Source: an uncultured Bacteroidales bacterium (GTDB lineage: Bacteria; Bacteroidota; Bacteroidia; Bacteroidales; P3). Taken from it: a DNA stretch of 64,000 nucleotides. Positions within the stretch are counted from its first letter, which is position 1, and each line of letters opens with the position of its first letter. Under the pieces are notes generated by a model. The model was given only the letters and a program-made list of their open reading frames with translations, searched no databases and was not told where the DNA came from. The stretch spans positions 1 through 64,000 of the forward strand of contig CAMHDJ010000009.1 in the NCBI GenBank assembly GCA_946183915.1. Direction: 5' to 3'. Positions 15,423-23,677 of the stretch are shown one piece after another. The translations under genes were made by a program, and so were the position numbers.

Positions 15423-16786
15423 AGTACAACATTCTTTTGGCCACCATGGCCACCGCCATGATGCTCCCCGCCGTGGGTCAGGCCCAGGAGCACAAAACCA
15501 AGACGCTGCCCGACGCCGTCACCGAGGTGCGCCTCGAGGACTACGCCACACTGCGCGTAGTGCAGGGCGACGAGGACAAGTTCGCCTTCAGCGGCCAGCT
15601 CAATGAGAAGTCCGCCCAAAGCGGCAAGGGCACCCGCGTGGTGCTCAACAGCCCCGAAAGCGACGTGACCCTCTACCTCAAACCCGGCCGCTCGATGGTC
15701 TTCAACACGCAGGACTTCAGCAACCTGACCCTCATCGGCGACTTCGCCCCGATGGACAGCCTGGTGCTGCATACCGAGGACTACTCGCACATCGAGTACA
15801 AGGGCGACGTGACGGACACCCTCCGCGCCCGCCACATGCGGCTGGAGAGCGAAGACTATTCGCGCATCAGCAGCACAAACCCCGTGCAGTACGGCGTGGG
15901 GCGCTACAATGCCCACGACTACAGCCGCATCGACCTTGCCGCCTACGACCTCTGCAGCCGGCTGGCTCCCGACGGCGTGACCAACGAACTCTACACCAAC
16001 AGCGACTTCGGCCGCATCAACAGCGGCCGCTTCACCAAGGACGGCGTGCTTCAGCATGAGCGTCAGGAGGGTGGATACGACGAGGCGCTGGAAGTGACGG
16101 ACAAGATCACCAGCGGTATCGCCGACATGGCCCGCAAGGCAGTACGCAAGATGAACCGCCACCCGTGGGAGACAGAGCTGGACTTCGCCTGGGGTTGGCA
16201 CAACTGGGGCGACCAGTTGGGCGCCGGCTTCAGCGGCGTGGAAGGCGCTTCGGCCGTAAGCACAAACTTCCACAACATCCAGCTGGCCATCAACATACCG
16301 GTCATCAACGTGCGCGGCTTCGCCTTCAAAGCCGGTCTGGGACTGGATTGGGACCGTTACAACTTCCAGACTCCTGAGGTGTTCTTCGACGCCTCGGCCT
16401 CGCCGATGACTTTTGCCGCCGGCACTACAGGCAGTGCCGTGGCCACTTCGCGCCTCAAGACCCGCTGCATCGTTGTCCCGCTCAAATTCGAATTCGGCAA
16501 TCCCAAGAAGTGGCACATCAGCGTCACCGCTATGCCGGGTCTCAACTGGAGTGGCAACAATACCGGTCTGCGCCGCCGCTACAACATGGTCGACCCGGCC
16601 GGCAGCGGTACCACGCGCAAGGAGAAAGACTACGCCATCAACCAGTACATGAACCCCTACCATCTTGATGTGCGTCTGGCAGTGCAGTACAAGGGCATGG
16701 GTCTCTATGTCCAGGCAGCCACCCTGCCGCTGCTCAAGGACGGCTGTCAGGAGCTCTATCCCGTCAAGTTCGGTATCATCCTATAA
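15419..16786 (+). CDS. Predicted envelope protein: GIN-like beta domain plus C-terminal barrel
   Basis: The 455-residue protein has a signal peptide (ATMATAMMLPAVGQAQ). The N-terminal half has regularly spaced beta repeats (FSNLTLIGDF, DYSHIEYKGDV, DYSRISS, DYSRIDLAAYD) resembling the DUF2807/GIN head-adhesin fold. After a helical joint (MARKAVRKMNRH) the second half looks like an outer-membrane barrel (LDFAWGWHNWGDQLGAGFSG ... GLYVQAATLPLL ... VKFGIIL). It is the third gene of the ECF sigma operon and is probably its regulated target or sensor. Confidence 0.6.
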   Translation: MKYNILLATMATAMMLPAVGQAQEHKTKTLPDAVTEVRLEDYATLRVVQGDEDKFAFSGQLNEKSAQSGKGTRVVLNSPESDVTLYLKPGRSMVFNTQDFSNLTLIGDFAPMDSLVLHTEDYSHIEYKGDVTDTLRARHMRLESEDYSRISSTNPVQYGVGRYNAHDYSRIDLAAYDLCSRLAPDGVTNELYTNSDFGRINSGRFTKDGVLQHERQEGGYDEALEVTDKITSGIADMARKAVRKMNRHPWETELDFAWGWHNWGDQLGAGFSGVEGASAVSTNFHNIQLAINIPVINVRGFAFKAGLGLDWDRYNFQTPEVFFDASASPMTFAAGTTGSAVATSRLKTRCIVVPLKFEFGNPKKWHISVTAMPGLNWSGNNTGLRRRYNMVDPAGSGTTRKEKDYAINQYMNPYHLDVRLAVQYKGMGLYVQAATLPLLKDGCQELYPVKFGIIL

Positions 16787-16812
16787 GCGACATCATTCCA
16801 AGTTTTCACCAA

Positions 16813-16857
16813 CCGCCTCCCGCCCAACAACAAACGGGGGCGGTTTTCTTTTTGGCC
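16813..16857 (+). terminator. Terminator after the sigma operon
   Basis: CCGCCTCCCG (16813-16822) pairs with CGGGGGCGG (16835-16843). TTTTCTTTTT follows. Confidence 0.85.
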
Positions 16858-16882
16858 TGTTTCAAAATATTGTGTATCTTTG
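16851..16882 (+). promoter_or_regulatory. Promoter for argS
   Basis: TTTG (16851-16854), a 20-nt spacer and TATCTTTG (16875-16882). It places transcription start about 15 nt before ATG 16904 and so rules out the TTG start at 16880. Confidence 0.75.
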
Positions 16883-16903
16883 CAATTCGAAATAATAGAA
16901 AAG

Positions 16904-18682
16904 ATGAATATAGTAGACACTCTTACACAGACCATTAGCCAGGCACTGCAGGCGATGTACGGCATCGAACAGCAGGCCTCGGACATCACATTGCAAGACA
17001 CTCGGCGCGATTTCAAAGGCGACTACACCCTCGTGGTGTTCCCCTACGTCAAACAGGCTCGGCGCAGTCCCGAAGCCGTGGCGCAGGAGATAGGCACCTA
17101 CGTGAAAGAACACCTCCCGATGGTGTGCGGCTTCAACGTCATCAAGGGCTTCCTCAACTTCGAGATTTCCGACGAATACTGGTCGCAATTCGTAACCGAG
17201 AACTTCGCCGACACGACCTTCGGTCTGCGGAAATCCAACCCGAACGATCCTCAAGTAGTAATCGAATACAGCAGCCCTAATACCAACAAACCCTTACACT
17301 TAGGACACATCAGGAACAACCTTCTCGGATGGTCGGTCAGCCAGTTGTTGGCCGCTAACGGGGCGAATGTCAAGAAAGTGAACCTGGTCAACGACCGCGG
17401 CATCCATATCTGCAAGAGCATGTTGGCCTGGCTTCGCTTTGGCAACGGCGAGACTCCCAAGAGTACCGGCATGAAAGGCGACCACCTCGTGGGCAAATAC
17501 TACGTTGAGTTCGACAAGCACTACAAAGAGGAGGTCAAACAACTGATGGAGAGTGGGGTAGAGGAGGAGCAGGCCAAGAAAGAGGCTCCGCTGCTGGTAG
17601 AAGCCGGCCAAATGCTGAAACGCTGGGAAGAGGGTGATCCTGAGGTGCGTGCGCTGTGGGAGAAGATGAACGGCTGGGTCTACGAAGGATTCGACGAGAC
17701 CTACCGTCGCCTCGGGGTCAGCTTCGACAAAGTCTACTACGAGTCGCAGACCTATCTGCTGGGCAAAGAGCTTGTGCAGAAGGGGCTGGACATGGGCGTG
17801 CTCTTCCGCAAAGAGGATGGATCGGTGTGGTGCGACCTCACCGGCGACGGTCTGGACCAGAAGCTCCTGCTTCGCCGCGACGGCACAAGCGTCTACATGA
17901 CCCAAGACCTCGGCACCGCGCTCCTGCGACACAACGATTTCGGGGCCGAGAGGCTGATCTACGTGGTCGGCAACGAGCAAGACTATCACTTTAAGGTACT
18001 GAAGTTAATCCTCGGAAAACTAGGATTTTCGTGGGCCGACAAAGTATACCACCTCAGCTACGGAATGGTTGAGTTGCCGAACGGCAAGATGAAGAGCCGC
18101 GAAGGCACGGTGGTCGACGCCGACGACCTGATCGACGAGATGGAACGCACCGCCGAGGAAATGAGCCGCGAGCACGGCAAGAACGACGAACTGAGCCCCG
18201 AGGAACAGCAGCACCTGTACCATATTCTAGCTCTTGGCGCCCTCAAATACTTCATCCTCAAGGTAGATCCCACCAAGAACATGCTCTTCAATCCCGCTGA
18301 GAGCATCGACTTCAACGGCAACACGGGCCCCTTCATCCAGTACACCCACGCCCGCATTCGCAGCATTGTACGTAAAGCAGGGGAGGAGGTAACCGCTGGT
18401 AAACCGGTGACATTGAGCGATAAAGAGCGTGCCGTCATCAAGGTGCTGCACTCACTGCCCGAAAGCATCGCCGCGGCTGCCGCGGCCTACAGCCCGGCCA
18501 TGGTGGCCAACTACGCCTACGACCTGGCCAAAGCCTTCAACAGCTTCTATCAGGACACGCCCATTCTGCGGGAGACAGACATGGATATCAAGCACTTCCG
18601 CGTCAACCTTTGCGCCATGGTGGCCAACGCCTTGAAGAACACAATGAACATCCTCGGCATCGAGGTACCCGAACGCATGTAA
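16904..18682 (+). CDS. argS: Arginyl-tRNA synthetase
   Basis: The enzyme has 592 residues and charges tRNA-Arg with arginine in the cytosol. The N-terminal additional domain is followed by the class I HIGH motif as HLGH (about residues 132-135, in SSPNTNKPLHLGHIRNN). The KMSKS counterpart is KMKSREGTVV. The C-terminal helical anticodon-binding domain ends ALKNTMNILGIEVPERM. The length is typical for bacterial ArgS. The start was chosen from the promoter position. The thioesterase gene follows after 2 bases. Confidence 0.97.
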   Translation: MNIVDTLTQTISQALQAMYGIEQQASDITLQDTRRDFKGDYTLVVFPYVKQARRSPEAVAQEIGTYVKEHLPMVCGFNVIKGFLNFEISDEYWSQFVTENFADTTFGLRKSNPNDPQVVIEYSSPNTNKPLHLGHIRNNLLGWSVSQLLAANGANVKKVNLVNDRGIHICKSMLAWLRFGNGETPKSTGMKGDHLVGKYYVEFDKHYKEEVKQLMESGVEEEQAKKEAPLLVEAGQMLKRWEEGDPEVRALWEKMNGWVYEGFDETYRRLGVSFDKVYYESQTYLLGKELVQKGLDMGVLFRKEDGSVWCDLTGDGLDQKLLLRRDGTSVYMTQDLGTALLRHNDFGAERLIYVVGNEQDYHFKVLKLILGKLGFSWADKVYHLSYGMVELPNGKMKSREGTVVDADDLIDEMERTAEEMSREHGKNDELSPEEQQHLYHILALGALKYFILKVDPTKNMLFNPAESIDFNGNTGPFIQYTHARIRSIVRKAGEEVTAGKPVTLSDKERAVIKVLHSLPESIAAAAAAYSPAMVANYAYDLAKAFNSFYQDTPILRETDMDIKHFRVNLCAMVANALKNTMNILGIEVPERM

Positions 18683-18684
18683 CG

Positions 18685-19410
18685 ATGATTTACAAACAAC
18701 ACCTCGAAACGCCGTCGTATCTGTGCGATATCGATGATCACTTGCACCCCTGGGCAGCGGTTCGACTCTGCCAGGAAGTAACAGAGTATCACGGCAATGC
18801 CACCGGAATCGGCTTTCAGAAACTGGTCCAGATGAACCATGCCTGGGTACTCACGCGCGCGCTATACAATATATATAGGCTGCCTGACGCCTTCGAACCG
18901 ATCGACCTAAGCACCTGGTCGCGTGGCAACAACGGACTGATCGCCATGCGCGACTACCGGATGCTGGCCCCATCGGGCGAGGAACTGCTGACCGGCACCT
19001 CTTACTGGGCCCTGATCGACATGAGCACACGCCATGTAGTGCGCCTCAACAACGTGATTTCCAACTACGAAAACCACGACATCCTGGCCACCGAGCACTC
19101 GGAAATCCCCAAGATCAAGCTGCCGCCGCTGGACAATGTGCAGCCGGCGCTCCAGATGCAGATCCCATTTTCCATGCTCGACCACACCCGCCACATGAAC
19201 AACTCGGAGTATATCAAACTGATATTCGACGTGTTGCGCCGCGCAGACTTCACCACAAGCCAACCGTTTGTGCTCGAACTGAACTTCCTGCTGGAATCGC
19301 GTGGCGACGAACTGCTGACGCTGACACACACGGAAGCGGACAACAGCCATTACATCCTGATTTCCAATCCGCGAGGCATCAGCGTCACGGCACGCATAGC
19401 CAAACTCTGA
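18685..19410 (+). CDS. Acyl-[acyl-carrier-protein] thioesterase
   Basis: The 241-residue protein has two hotdog folds as in the FatA/FatB-like acyl-ACP thioesterase family. The first contains WAAVRLCQEVTEYHGNATGI and MNHAWVLTRALYNIYR. The second starts near LDNVQPALQMQIPFSMLDHT and contains the N-x-H-type active-site strand (RHMNNSEYIKL). It would hydrolyse long-chain acyl-ACP and release free fatty acid. ATG 18685 lies 2 bases after the argS stop; a longer frame beginning inside argS is rejected. Confidence 0.85.
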   Translation: MIYKQHLETPSYLCDIDDHLHPWAAVRLCQEVTEYHGNATGIGFQKLVQMNHAWVLTRALYNIYRLPDAFEPIDLSTWSRGNNGLIAMRDYRMLAPSGEELLTGTSYWALIDMSTRHVVRLNNVISNYENHDILATEHSEIPKIKLPPLDNVQPALQMQIPFSMLDHTRHMNNSEYIKLIFDVLRRADFTTSQPFVLELNFLLESRGDELLTLTHTEADNSHYILISNPRGISVTARIAKL

Positions 19411-19418
19411 AAACCTCC

Positions 19419-19463
19419 ATGGCGTCAAATCAGCAAGACTGACTTGACGCCATTTTCTTTTTA
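19419..19463 (+). terminator. Terminator after argS-thioesterase
   Basis: ATGGCGTCAA/TTGACGCCAT stem (19419-19428 with 19444-19453), extended by TCAG/CTGA inside, followed by a TTTTCTTTTTT run. Confidence 0.9.
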
Positions 19464-19532
19464 ACATTATTTATGACTTCCGTACACAATTTGACTAATA
19501 TCTCGGTTATGTTAAATAGAATATGTAAAATC

Positions 19533-19564
19533 ATAGGATGCAGTGCCTCTCGACCCTGCATCCT
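19533..19564. terminator. Hairpin downstream of the 20022 lipoprotein gene
   Basis: TAGGATGCAG/CTGCATCCTA forms a 9-10 bp stem just after the minus-strand gene ends at 19573. No strong T-tract is present, so termination is only possible. Confidence 0.4.
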
Positions 19565-19572
19565 AATCCTGC

Positions 19573-20022
19573 TTACGGTTCCGGAACCTCGGGCTTCGTC
19601 TTGGAGAGCGTGCACGAAATATCGCCGCGCACCGTGTTTTCTCCATGGTAGATGTAACGGTATTTACCGGTAATCTTCAACGAGTTAGGCGTTGCTTCGT
19701 AGACCGTGAAGGCCACCACATAGCGCTCGTCCATGGTCGGATGCGGATTGGTCCACGTGCCGGTCACGTTGTTTCCGCGCAGCGTCCAGAAGAATGTCTT
19801 GCCGGGTTCGAGGTTCACCCACATGGTATCCGGAGCCTTGATGATCATCTCGGCGCCGGCCCAGTTGAAGCCCGTGGTGGTGTCTGGGGCCAGTGTCAGC
19901 GGGAAATACCACGTGCCGCAGATCTGGCTTTCCTCCACCTGGAACTCCTCTGTGCATGAGGTCGTTGCAAACAATGATGCTGCCACAAACAACACCATAC
20001 CGATTTTCATAAATGCTTTCAT
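19573..20022 (-). CDS. Lipocalin-like lipoprotein
   Basis: The 149-residue protein has lipobox FATTSC (Cys about residue 23). The mature part begins with the lipocalin-type ICGTWYFPLTLAP motif. Beta strands follow throughout (WVNLEPGKTFFWTLRGNN, SLKITGKYRYIYHGEN). Small lipocalin-like lipoproteins of this length are common in Bacteroidales. The ligand is unknown. It stands alone between the thioesterase terminator and the M14 peptidase gene. Confidence 0.7.
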   Translation of the reverse strand: MKAFMKIGMVLFVAASLFATTSCTEEFQVEESQICGTWYFPLTLAPDTTTGFNWAGAEMIIKAPDTMWVNLEPGKTFFWTLRGNNVTGTWTNPHPTMDERYVVAFTVYEATPNSLKITGKYRYIYHGENTVRGDISCTLSKTKPEVPEP

Positions 20023-20104
20023 ATCGTTACTATAATTTAGTTTGTTTTCAATTTTGCATATAACGCTGTTTGGGTGAAGATTATTGCGTCGGGAGCGAAA
20101 ATAT

Positions 20105-21367
20105 TTACATTTTTACTATCCGGACGTCTCCGGAAGGCGCTTTGAGAATGTAGACGCCTGACGGTAAACCACTCAGGTTCAATCTATAGGAAGTACTCGA
20201 AGGGCAGAAGTCCCCTACCCTGCGACCCGTCATGTCGTGGAGCGAAAGGCGGACGTTCGGCTCTGTGTTCCAGAGGGTAACCTCGTCGCTCGCCGGGTTG
20301 GGCGACACCCGTATGGCCGTCGTACCGGCCACATCCTCGATCCCCACGCCGGAGGGAAGCGAATAGATCTCTTCGATATAGCCGATCAGCGGCGTGGCCA
20401 AGGCGTTCCAATAGGCAGGCAACTGGCTACTGCTGAGGGTCTTGACGGTAGACACCTCCATTGTCATCTCGAGGCATTGGTGGTAGTAGTTCATATAGTC
20501 CTGACGCCCGCCGTGGATGACGTACCAGTCGCCGCCGGCAATGATGCCGGAGTAGGTCACGTCGCGGAAGAGAGCGCTATTGACGGCTCGGGCCGAATCG
20601 ACGAACCTCTTCCCCACTTCGCGCCACCATTGGCTTTGAGGATGAGGGTTTTGCACCGATGTAAAGCAGTCCCAGGGGTAGTTCATCACCTCGCTGCCCC
20701 CATGCAGATTGGCGCTCAGGCGGAACTGATGGCGGGAGACATAGTCGATCATGGCCTCGTTCTCCTGCGGCAAGGCGGGCTTCGACGTGCCGAACGGATC
20801 GGGGAAATTGCGGTTGAGGTCGATGCCGTTGGCATTGTAGCGGACAGAGCCCTGTACGGTCTCATTTCCAACATGATAAGTGCCGTCGGGATTGGCCAGC
20901 GGGTTGATGCAGACATGCACCCGGTCGAGCAGGGCCGTCAGCCGCGGCGAACTGCCGTAGCTGGCCAGCAGCGTGTCGATCAGACGCAGCATCAACACGT
21001 AGCCGGTCACCTCGTCGCCGTGCATGGTCGAAGAGTAGAAGAACTCGGGCATCGAACTGTCGGGGGCGGAGGTCAGCTCAAGGCTCAGTATCAGTCGGTT
21101 CTGTACCGACAGGCCGATCGTGTCGAGCCGGCACAGGGTCGGATACTGCGTCGCCCACTGCTGCATCATGGCCACGTAGGTCTCGTAGGTCGGGTAGCGG
21201 TCCCACGAGGCCATCTCCTCCACCGTCTGCGCCATGGCAATCGACTTGCTGGCAAGGGGTGCCGGCTCGGGTGGGAAAGCGTCCGGCCGCGGTTTGAGCA
21301 CTACTTGAGCAGAAACCGTGTTAGTAATTGTAAAAAAAGCGATTAAAAGCGGCAGAAACCTTCTCAT
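20105..21367 (-). CDS. Secreted M14 zinc carboxypeptidase with T9SS type A sorting domain
   Basis: The 420-residue protein has a signal peptide (LLIAFFTITNTVSAQ) and an M14 domain with the zinc motif HGDE (about residues 114-117, SSTMHGDEVTG), a third ligand in SANLHGG, NGIDLNRNFPD and the catalytic Glu region CLEMTMEVS. The C-terminal 75 residues form a type A sorting domain (IRVSPNPASDEVTLWNTEPN ... GLPSGVYILKAP). It should trim C-terminal residues from peptides at the cell surface. Its ATG overlaps the HMA gene stop by 4 bases. Confidence 0.9.
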   Translation of the reverse strand: MRRFLPLLIAFFTITNTVSAQVVLKPRPDAFPPEPAPLASKSIAMAQTVEEMASWDRYPTYETYVAMMQQWATQYPTLCRLDTIGLSVQNRLILSLELTSAPDSSMPEFFYSSTMHGDEVTGYVLMLRLIDTLLASYGSSPRLTALLDRVHVCINPLANPDGTYHVGNETVQGSVRYNANGIDLNRNFPDPFGTSKPALPQENEAMIDYVSRHQFRLSANLHGGSEVMNYPWDCFTSVQNPHPQSQWWREVGKRFVDSARAVNSALFRDVTYSGIIAGGDWYVIHGGRQDYMNYYHQCLEMTMEVSTVKTLSSSQLPAYWNALATPLIGYIEEIYSLPSGVGIEDVAGTTAIRVSPNPASDEVTLWNTEPNVRLSLHDMTGRRVGDFCPSSTSYRLNLSGLPSGVYILKAPSGDVRIVKM

Positions 21368-21678
21368 TTCTTCTTCTTTTCCCCTTTCGTCACCGGCTTG
21401 TCGCTCACCACGCGGGTGTCGTAACCGATCTTCTTCATGGCCGTCTGGAGGGCCTTGGCGTCGGTTTTCTTGCCGTTGTAGGTGATGACGACCGTCTGCT
21501 GTTCGACGCTCGTCTCGATCTTCACCACGCCCTTCTCGAAGCGCATGTTGTTCTTGATCTTGTTCTCGCAGTTGGCGCAGTGCATCTGCGGTGTGGGCGT
21601 GAGCACGAGCTCGCGCAGATCCTTACCGCCTGCCATCAGCAGCAGGCTTGTCATAATGGCTAAAAGGATGTGTTTCAT
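21364..21678 (-). CDS. Heavy-metal-associated (HMA) domain protein, exported
   Basis: The 104-residue protein has an N-terminal hydrophobic signal (ILLAIMTSLLLMAGG), an HMA fold with the metal-binding CxxC in QMHCANCENKIKNN, the VVKIETSVEQQTVVITYNG strand pair and a Lys-rich tail. It is likely a periplasmic copper- or other soft-metal-binding protein. It lies between a TonB-dependent receptor gene (15-base gap) and the M14 peptidase gene, which suggests a metal-linked operon. Confidence 0.85.
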   Translation of the reverse strand: MKHILLAIMTSLLLMAGGKDLRELVLTPTPQMHCANCENKIKNNMRFEKGVVKIETSVEQQTVVITYNGKKTDAKALQTAMKKIGYDTRVVSDKPVTKGEKKKK

Positions 21679-21693
21679 ATACCAGATTTTAGT

Positions 21694-23670
21694 TTACATT
21701 CTCCAGAGGTTCAAACGAATACCGCCGTAGGCCATGATGCCGCGCACCGGTCCCCAGATCATCGTGGGGTCGAAGGTGGGGCTCCAGGGGTTGTCGGCCC
21801 CGATGACGGGGTTCGGCTGGCGGTAGTTGGTCAGGTTCTCGCCGCCCAGATAGATCGAGAAATGGCGGAACTCACGGGTGATCTGCATGTTGATCTGCGG
21901 GTAGGCGGGGAAGGTCTCGTCCCACGAGGGGGTGCCGTCGGCCCGCGTGTAGGGGGTCGGCATGCGGCCCGGACCGTTGAGCTGCAGGGTGAAATCGGCC
22001 TGCCAGAGGCCCATCATAGGCTTCCACGAGAGGGTCAACAGCCCCTTGTAGCGGCTCTGCAAGGGCTTCTCCATCAGCACACCGCCGTAGGTGCACATCA
22101 CCTTGTTGTAGCGTATGGCGGCCATCACTTCCAGCTCATCCACAATGGGATAGGTGGCATCGACCTGGAACGTGTGGGAGAACGAGCGGCCGTCCAGGTC
22201 GTGTATACTGACATGCAGCGGGTCGCTGTCGTAGTCAACCACCGCCTGATGGATGAACGAGGTGTAGTAATACTCTGCGTTGACCGTCAGACTGTTGCCG
22301 CCGACCGGGATGTAGAACACGGCACTCATGCCGCTGTTCCAGGCCTCCTCCGGCGTCAAGGCGCAGGGAAGCACCGAGTCCATGCGGCCCGAGGCCAGGA
22401 GATAGTGGTACTCGGCGCGGGGATGCACTGGCCGGTAGCCCTTGCCGGTCGAGGCGCGCAGGGTCACCCAGTCGGCCGCCATCCACTTGACGTGCAGCCT
22501 GGGGGTGACAAACCAGTGGGTTTCAGCCGCCGAGCTGTAGAAGCGGTCGGCCCTCAGGCCTGCCATCAGGGTGAAGCGGTAGTCGGGCTTGAAGGTGTAC
22601 TGGGCGTAGGCACCCGGCGTCACCTCGCTCCACTCCTCCCCCATCGCGTAGCGGTCGGCGTTGAGACTGAGACCCGTAGAGAGGTTATGGGCGTCGTTGA
22701 AGTCGTGTTCCAGCATCAGTTGGGTGGTCAATGCCCGCTGGTCGAAGAGGGAACTCCGACGGCCAAAGACCGTCGACATGTCGTAGGTGCCGGCCGTGGC
22801 CGTGAGGGCCACATTGGTGTTGTGCTCCTTGTCGAGCAGAAGGGCATGCTTCATGTAGGCTTCCCAGCGGTTGATGTCCACCGATGCCATGTAGCGCCCG
22901 TTGATATCGCCCGCCTGACCGCCCTGACGATCGTTGCCCATATACCCCACCCCGGCGTGCATCACGTAGCGTCCGCGGCGGTACTTCCAGCGGTTCTGCA
23001 GGTGGAGTTGCTCCACCGCCGGCATGTCAATCCAGCCGTCGCCGTTGACATCATGGTGCATAAAGTCCTTCTCGTAGTGCCCCACCAGCTCGGTGCTCAA
23101 GTACTTGTTCAGGTGCACGTTGGCCACAACGTTGCCCTCCCCTTTCAGGTGGCTGTCGCCGTAGAGGTTGAGAAGCACCCCCTGCTCCTCGTCGGGCTTG
23201 AGGTACTCCACGTCGATCTGGCCGGTGATGCTCTGGTAGCCCTGCTTGACGCTCGAGGTGCCCTTGCTGACCGAGATGCTTCGCATCCAGCTTCCGGGGA
23301 CGAAATCGAGCATGTAGGGCTGCAAGGCGCCACCCATCATGGGCAGCCCCTCGACGAGCATCTGCACATACAGGCCGCTGAGGCCCAGGAGTTTGATCTG
23401 GCGAGCGCCCACCGAGGCGTCGCTGTAGTTGACGTCGACCGAGGGGTTGTTGACGAAACTCTCGCCCAGGTTGCAGCATGCCGCCCGGAAGAGCTCGTCC
23501 TGACCGATCTCGCTGCCGTTGACAGCGCCGGCCATGCGTTTCACACCCTCGCCCTTGGTCCTGATATCGACTGCCTCGAGCGTGGTGGTGCGCATGGTGT
23601 CGACCTGTTGGGCCTGAGTGCCGCCGACCGCTGCCATCAGCAGTCCTGCCATGATATATTGTCTCTTCAT
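21694..23670 (-). CDS. TonB-dependent outer-membrane receptor
   Basis: The protein has 658 residues. ATG 23670 gives a clean signal peptide (MAGLLMAAVGGTQAQ); the longer frame reaches back into the preceding gene and is rejected. The plug domain shows VNYSDASVGARQIKLLGLSG and QMLVEGLPMMGGALQPYMLD. The barrel has TonB-receptor strands up to the terminal IMAYGGIRLNLWRM. It lacks the CarboxypepD-like N-terminal extension of SusC-type receptors and is shorter, as in metal or siderophore receptors. With the HMA protein next door, metal transport is the best guess. Confidence 0.88.
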   Translation of the reverse strand: MKRQYIMAGLLMAAVGGTQAQQVDTMRTTTLEAVDIRTKGEGVKRMAGAVNGSEIGQDELFRAACCNLGESFVNNPSVDVNYSDASVGARQIKLLGLSGLYVQMLVEGLPMMGGALQPYMLDFVPGSWMRSISVSKGTSSVKQGYQSITGQIDVEYLKPDEEQGVLLNLYGDSHLKGEGNVVANVHLNKYLSTELVGHYEKDFMHHDVNGDGWIDMPAVEQLHLQNRWKYRRGRYVMHAGVGYMGNDRQGGQAGDINGRYMASVDINRWEAYMKHALLLDKEHNTNVALTATAGTYDMSTVFGRRSSLFDQRALTTQLMLEHDFNDAHNLSTGLSLNADRYAMGEEWSEVTPGAYAQYTFKPDYRFTLMAGLRADRFYSSAAETHWFVTPRLHVKWMAADWVTLRASTGKGYRPVHPRAEYHYLLASGRMDSVLPCALTPEEAWNSGMSAVFYIPVGGNSLTVNAEYYYTSFIHQAVVDYDSDPLHVSIHDLDGRSFSHTFQVDATYPIVDELEVMAAIRYNKVMCTYGGVLMEKPLQSRYKGLLTLSWKPMMGLWQADFTLQLNGPGRMPTPYTRADGTPSWDETFPAYPQINMQITREFRHFSIYLGGENLTNYRQPNPVIGADNPWSPTFDPTMIWGPVRGIMAYGGIRLNLWRM

Positions 23671-23677
23671 TCCGGTT

